Positions 57,462 to 64,000 of a DNA stretch of 64,000 nucleotides are shown one piece after another. Numbering within the stretch: position 1 is the stretch's first letter; every line of letters starts with the position of its first letter. Source of the stretch: Dioscorea cayenensis subsp. rotundata (taxonomy: Eukaryota > Streptophyta > Magnoliopsida > Dioscoreales > Dioscoreaceae). The notes beneath the pieces were generated by a model. That model saw only the letters and a list, made by a program, of their open reading frames with translations. It did not search any database and was not told the origin of the DNA. The position numbers and the translations under genes were made by a program. The stretch is taken from assembly GCF_009730915.1 (NCBI RefSeq), contig NC_052482.1, positions 930,001 through 994,000 of the forward strand. Reading direction: 5' to 3'.

Positions 57462-58409
57462 ATGTCTAAAGTCCCAAACACTCTTCTTCTTCTTCTCCTT
57501 CTCTTCTTTTCCACATTCCTCATCACCACCACCACCACCACCACCACCACCACCACCACCTCCACCTCCCAACTCATCTACCACAAAGGTCCTATCCTGA
57601 CCTCCCCCATTAACATCTACATCACTTGGTATGGCTCCTTCTCTCCCACCCACTTCTCCACCATCTCCTCCTTCTTCTCCTCCTTCTCCTCCTCTTCCTC
57701 CTCCATTCCTCACTGGTGGTCCACCACCCAATCCTACAAAAACCTCGCCGGAAAACCACCCTCCACCTCCATCACCCTCGCCGGAACCACCTACCTCTCC
57801 TCCTACCTCGGCAAATCCCTCACCCGCTCCAACCTCATCACCATCCTCAACCACGTCATTTCCAAAGGCTCACTCCCTTTAGACCCCACCGGCATTTACT
57901 TCATCCTCACCGCCGGCGACGTCGCCGTTGAGAGGTTCTGCATGGGTTCATGTGGATTCCATGCAGGCTACGTCGAGGTTATTAAAGGAAAAGAAAAGGT
58001 GGTCTTGGCGCACGTGGGAGACCCCGGTCAACAGTGTCCTGGCACGTGTGCATGGCCGTACGCCGTTCCGGCTTACGGGCCTCCCGGCCCGGCCCTGGTG
58101 GCCCCGAATGGAGTTGGAGTTGATGGGATGGTGATGAACTTGGCGACGGTGATCGCCGGAGCGGCGACGAATCCGGCCGGAGATGGGTGGTATCAAGGTG
58201 ATAGGTTGGCGCCGTTGGAGGCGGTGACGGCGTGCCCGGGAGTGTTCGGGCCTGGGGCTTATCCGGGCTATCCCGGAGAGTTGGCGGTGGATCGCCGGAG
58301 TGGGGCTAGCTTTAATGCTTATGGGGCCGGTGGCCGGAAGTTCTTGGTTCCGGCGATGTGGGACCCGGTTACTGGAACTTGCAAGGTTATTGCTGCTACT
58401 GCTAGTTGA
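57462..58409 (+). CDS. EXORDIUM-like (phosphate-induced protein 1 family) secreted protein, 315 aa
   Basis: An intronless 315-residue frame. A signal peptide (NTLLLLLLLFFSTFLI) is followed by a long Thr run coded by an (ACC)n microsatellite, then LIYHKGPILTSPINIYITWYG, the family's opening. Family marks follow: SGIYFILTA-like TGIYFILTAGDVAVE, FCMGSCGFHAGY, VGDPGQQCPGTCAWPYAVP, GVDGMVMNLATVIAGAATNP, CPGVFGPGAYPGYPGELAVD and SFNAYGAGGRKFLVPAMWDP near the end, with paired cysteines. EXORDIUM proteins are apoplastic and linked to brassinosteroid-dependent growth and carbon starvation; the biochemical activity is unknown. The Thr tract is likely to vary in length between individuals. Codons are very GC-rich. 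Confidence 0.93.
   Translation: MSKVPNTLLLLLLLFFSTFLITTTTTTTTTTTTSTSQLIYHKGPILTSPINIYITWYGSFSPTHFSTISSFFSSFSSSSSSIPHWWSTTQSYKNLAGKPPSTSITLAGTTYLSSYLGKSLTRSNLITILNHVISKGSLPLDPTGIYFILTAGDVAVERFCMGSCGFHAGYVEVIKGKEKVVLAHVGDPGQQCPGTCAWPYAVPAYGPPGPALVAPNGVGVDGMVMNLATVIAGAATNPAGDGWYQGDRLAPLEAVTACPGVFGPGAYPGYPGELAVDRRSGASFNAYGAGGRKFLVPAMWDPVTGTCKVIAATAS
57530..57563 (+). repeat. (CCA)n coding microsatellite
   Basis: About eleven CCA/ACC triplets in a row encode a poly-Thr stretch directly after the signal peptide of the EXORDIUM-like protein. Confidence 0.85.
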
Positions 58410-58589
58410 GTGTGTGATATTTTTATTTATTTTTACATATTTATGTGGGTATATAGTATATAATATATATATATATACATAAATAAAATGTGGGCAATAT
58501 ATCTATGAAAATAATGTAACTGCATCTATCACTACTCAAAATATAATTATCACCAAATAATATTCATATATATATATATATATATATAT

Positions 58590-58830
58590 TTGTGAGAACC
58601 AATCGTGTAAGAAAAGCCACAATAGTCGTTGGATTATAATCTAATGATTAAAATTTATTTATGAAATATTAAATAGTACTAAACAATATTATATAATGGT
58701 TCACAGTGATCATAACCATTAAATCTATACAGTATCCATATAAATAATAGTCATTGGATTATCATCCAAAGATTGTAAACAAATATCTTTAGTGAACAAT
58801 AATTTGTGTACCTGTACAAATAACTTAAAC
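58590..58830. repeat. Dispersed repeat copy (CGTTGGAT family)
   Basis: Follows a (TA)n tract and has two cores, AGTCGTTGGATTATAATCTA and AGTCATTGGATTATCATCCA, about 130 bases apart, the same two-core plan as the copies at 27978 and 55490. Confidence 0.55.
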
Positions 58831-58833
58831 CCT

Positions 58834-58975
58834 ATATATATATATATATATATTTTGACAAAGACAACAAATACAGTCAGAAAGAATTAATCTATCAAAA
58901 AAATTAATAGTAAGATTTAGATTATAAATCCACACCCACAACTGGAAATCCATCACCACTGTTATGTCTAACAAA
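58834..58975 (-). mobile_element. SINE-like element, minus strand, degenerate
   Basis: On the minus strand it ends ATTTGTTGTCTTTGTCAAAA plus (TA)n, matching the 3' block of the copy at 38190 and the inserts at 30954 and 31431. Upstream GGGTGTGGATTTATAATC aligns with the B-box region GGGTGTGTGCTTGCAGTTC of the 38190 copy but is decayed. Confidence 0.45.
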
Positions 58976-59374
58976 ATTTGAATTTTTCAAAGTTTTTTTT
59001 AGCATTTAAATTAATATTACCTTAAAATCAAATAAAAGACTTTCACTTAAAAAAAAATTCAAGAAAAATGGAGGAAAAAAAATGGTAACAAAAGAAGCTA
59101 AGTTTCTATGGCTAACTTCATTGGAATGTTTGATCTTTATTTGTGGTACAAAGAGAACAAAAGCTCTCAATAAAATTGGAAGAATCACTTCACAAAAATG
59201 CAGGGCATCAAAAGCATTGTTTCCTCAACATTCATTTGGAAAACTTATTTTTCCCTTAAAATATCCACCTTTGCTATGATATGTCCTAACAAAAGGCCAG
59301 AATTGAGTGTAAAAATCTGATAGGAAAATGATTTTGGGAAAAACTTATTTCCGAATGCTGTAATGTGTAGACAT

Positions 59375-63450
<4,076 letters not shown>

Positions 63451-63761
63451 CTGAATATTGTATGCATGAAAAACAAAACTTAATGGACAATACTACAGTA
63501 ATGGAATAATTGTTTTTTTTTTTTAATAAAGCAAATAAAGATATGATTCCCAGTAGAACTACGAAAGTGGCTGGTTGATTTGTGGAATCCACACAGTTGC
63601 TAAGCATGTCCTTTGAAGATCAATAAAGAAGGCACTCCTATACCGTGTAAATAAAAAGACACATTATATATGATAGCATCAAGTAACCTAATGAAACAAC
63701 AAAGTGAACAAAGCAATTACTTTCACTTTTGTGTGGTTATATTTTTCGTTCCATTTTTAGT

Positions 63762-63902
63762 AAAATAGTGAAGGATATTCCATTAATAATGCCAAAAGGG
63801 GTGGAGGGGATACGTATTTGTTGTTCAGGTCGATTAGGAGGTGCGGAAATAGCTAGAACTGAATGCGGAAAGTATGGAACGTCCTGTAAAATTTTTCCGT
63901 AA
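63762..63902 (+). pseudogene. Fragment of mitochondrial-type ribosomal protein S3 (rps3), probable NUMT
   Basis: A short frame reads [20 protein letters not shown] then [32 protein letters not shown] is the C-terminal signature of ribosomal protein uS3, and the CGKYG context is of the plant mitochondrial type. Similarity stops right after TSC, with a stop nearby, and nothing of the preceding S3 domains is seen upstream. It lies in a fumarase intron on the opposite strand. Transfer of a piece of mitochondrial DNA into the nucleus is the simplest reading; an exon of a transferred functional nuclear rps3 continuing elsewhere is less likely. Confidence 0.6.
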
Positions 63903-64000
63903 CAGTTAAGCTATTGATCAAGTTGGACTTGAAATGCTTTCAACCCAAACTAAAACATTTGACTGAAGGTGCTAGATGACAAATAGAAAATAAAAGAAAA

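Noticed and set aside
57453-57854. Gly-rich 133-residue minus-strand frame
   Set aside because: Antisense product of the Ser/Pro/Thr-rich, low-complexity 5' part of the EXORDIUM-like gene.
63451-64000. Search for the next upstream fumarase exon
   Set aside because: No sequence like GTGLNTKKG or the preceding fumarase blocks is found on the minus strand, so the exon lies beyond the window.

Overview
The window is a stretch of nuclear chromosome from a flowering plant. Genes have many short AT-rich GT-AG introns, intergenic DNA is very AT-rich, and there are many (TA)n and (AAT)n microsatellites, small DNA transposons and SINE-like repeats. Some genes (the GT34 glycosyltransferase, the EXORDIUM-like gene and several first exons) have GC-rich codons, which fits a non-grass monocot of the yam type. 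That placement is an inference from base composition only.

Ten protein-coding genes can be read, with splice sites that keep the frame. Left to right they are: a small J-domain co-chaperone (+, 5270-6347); a UTP5/WDR43 nucleolar WD40 protein (-, 8960-15445); a PDCD2/TSR4-like MYND protein (+, 18065-20810); a GT34 Golgi glycosyltransferase (+, 22550-23887); ribosomal protein eL19 (+, 27411-30239); the telomere CST subunit TEN1 (+, 33338-34497); a clade-E type PP2C phosphatase (+, 40046-42976); a GGCT-fold protein (+, 45435-47881); a class-3 diacylglycerol-lipase-like enzyme (-, 49224-53002); and an EXORDIUM-like secreted protein (+, 57462-58409). An eleventh gene, fumarase (-, from 59375), runs off the right edge. 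Three neighbours serve ribosome production (UTP5, PDCD2/TSR4, eL19), but nothing indicates joint control beyond telo-boxes near several start codons.

The most informative non-genic content is mobile DNA that can be read base by base. It includes a complete TRIM (miniature LTR retrotransposon) with nearly identical LTRs, a 5-bp target duplication and a tRNA-Met primer site inside a fumarase intron; a GC-rich terminal-inverted-repeat element with a 9-bp target duplication nested near the centre of a large foldback element (43413-44765); a hAT-like element with an 8-bp target duplication (16745-17674); a foldback MITE in a UTP5 intron; two Stowaway-like MITEs; and a 543-bp tandem duplication whose two copies each carry a different tiny A-tailed insertion with a 13-14 bp target duplication, the other copy preserving the empty site. 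A fragment of mitochondrial-type ribosomal protein S3 lies at the right edge.

The best candidate for something undescribed is at 48406-48690: a plant snRNA-type promoter (USE plus TATA at 33 bp spacing) followed by a GC-rich, self-complementary stretch in an otherwise AT-rich gap. It matches no spliceosomal RNA I can recall. Other leads are a GC-AG intron in PDCD2, a start-proximal uORF in the PP2C leader, and loss of the usual N-terminal glycine in that PP2C.
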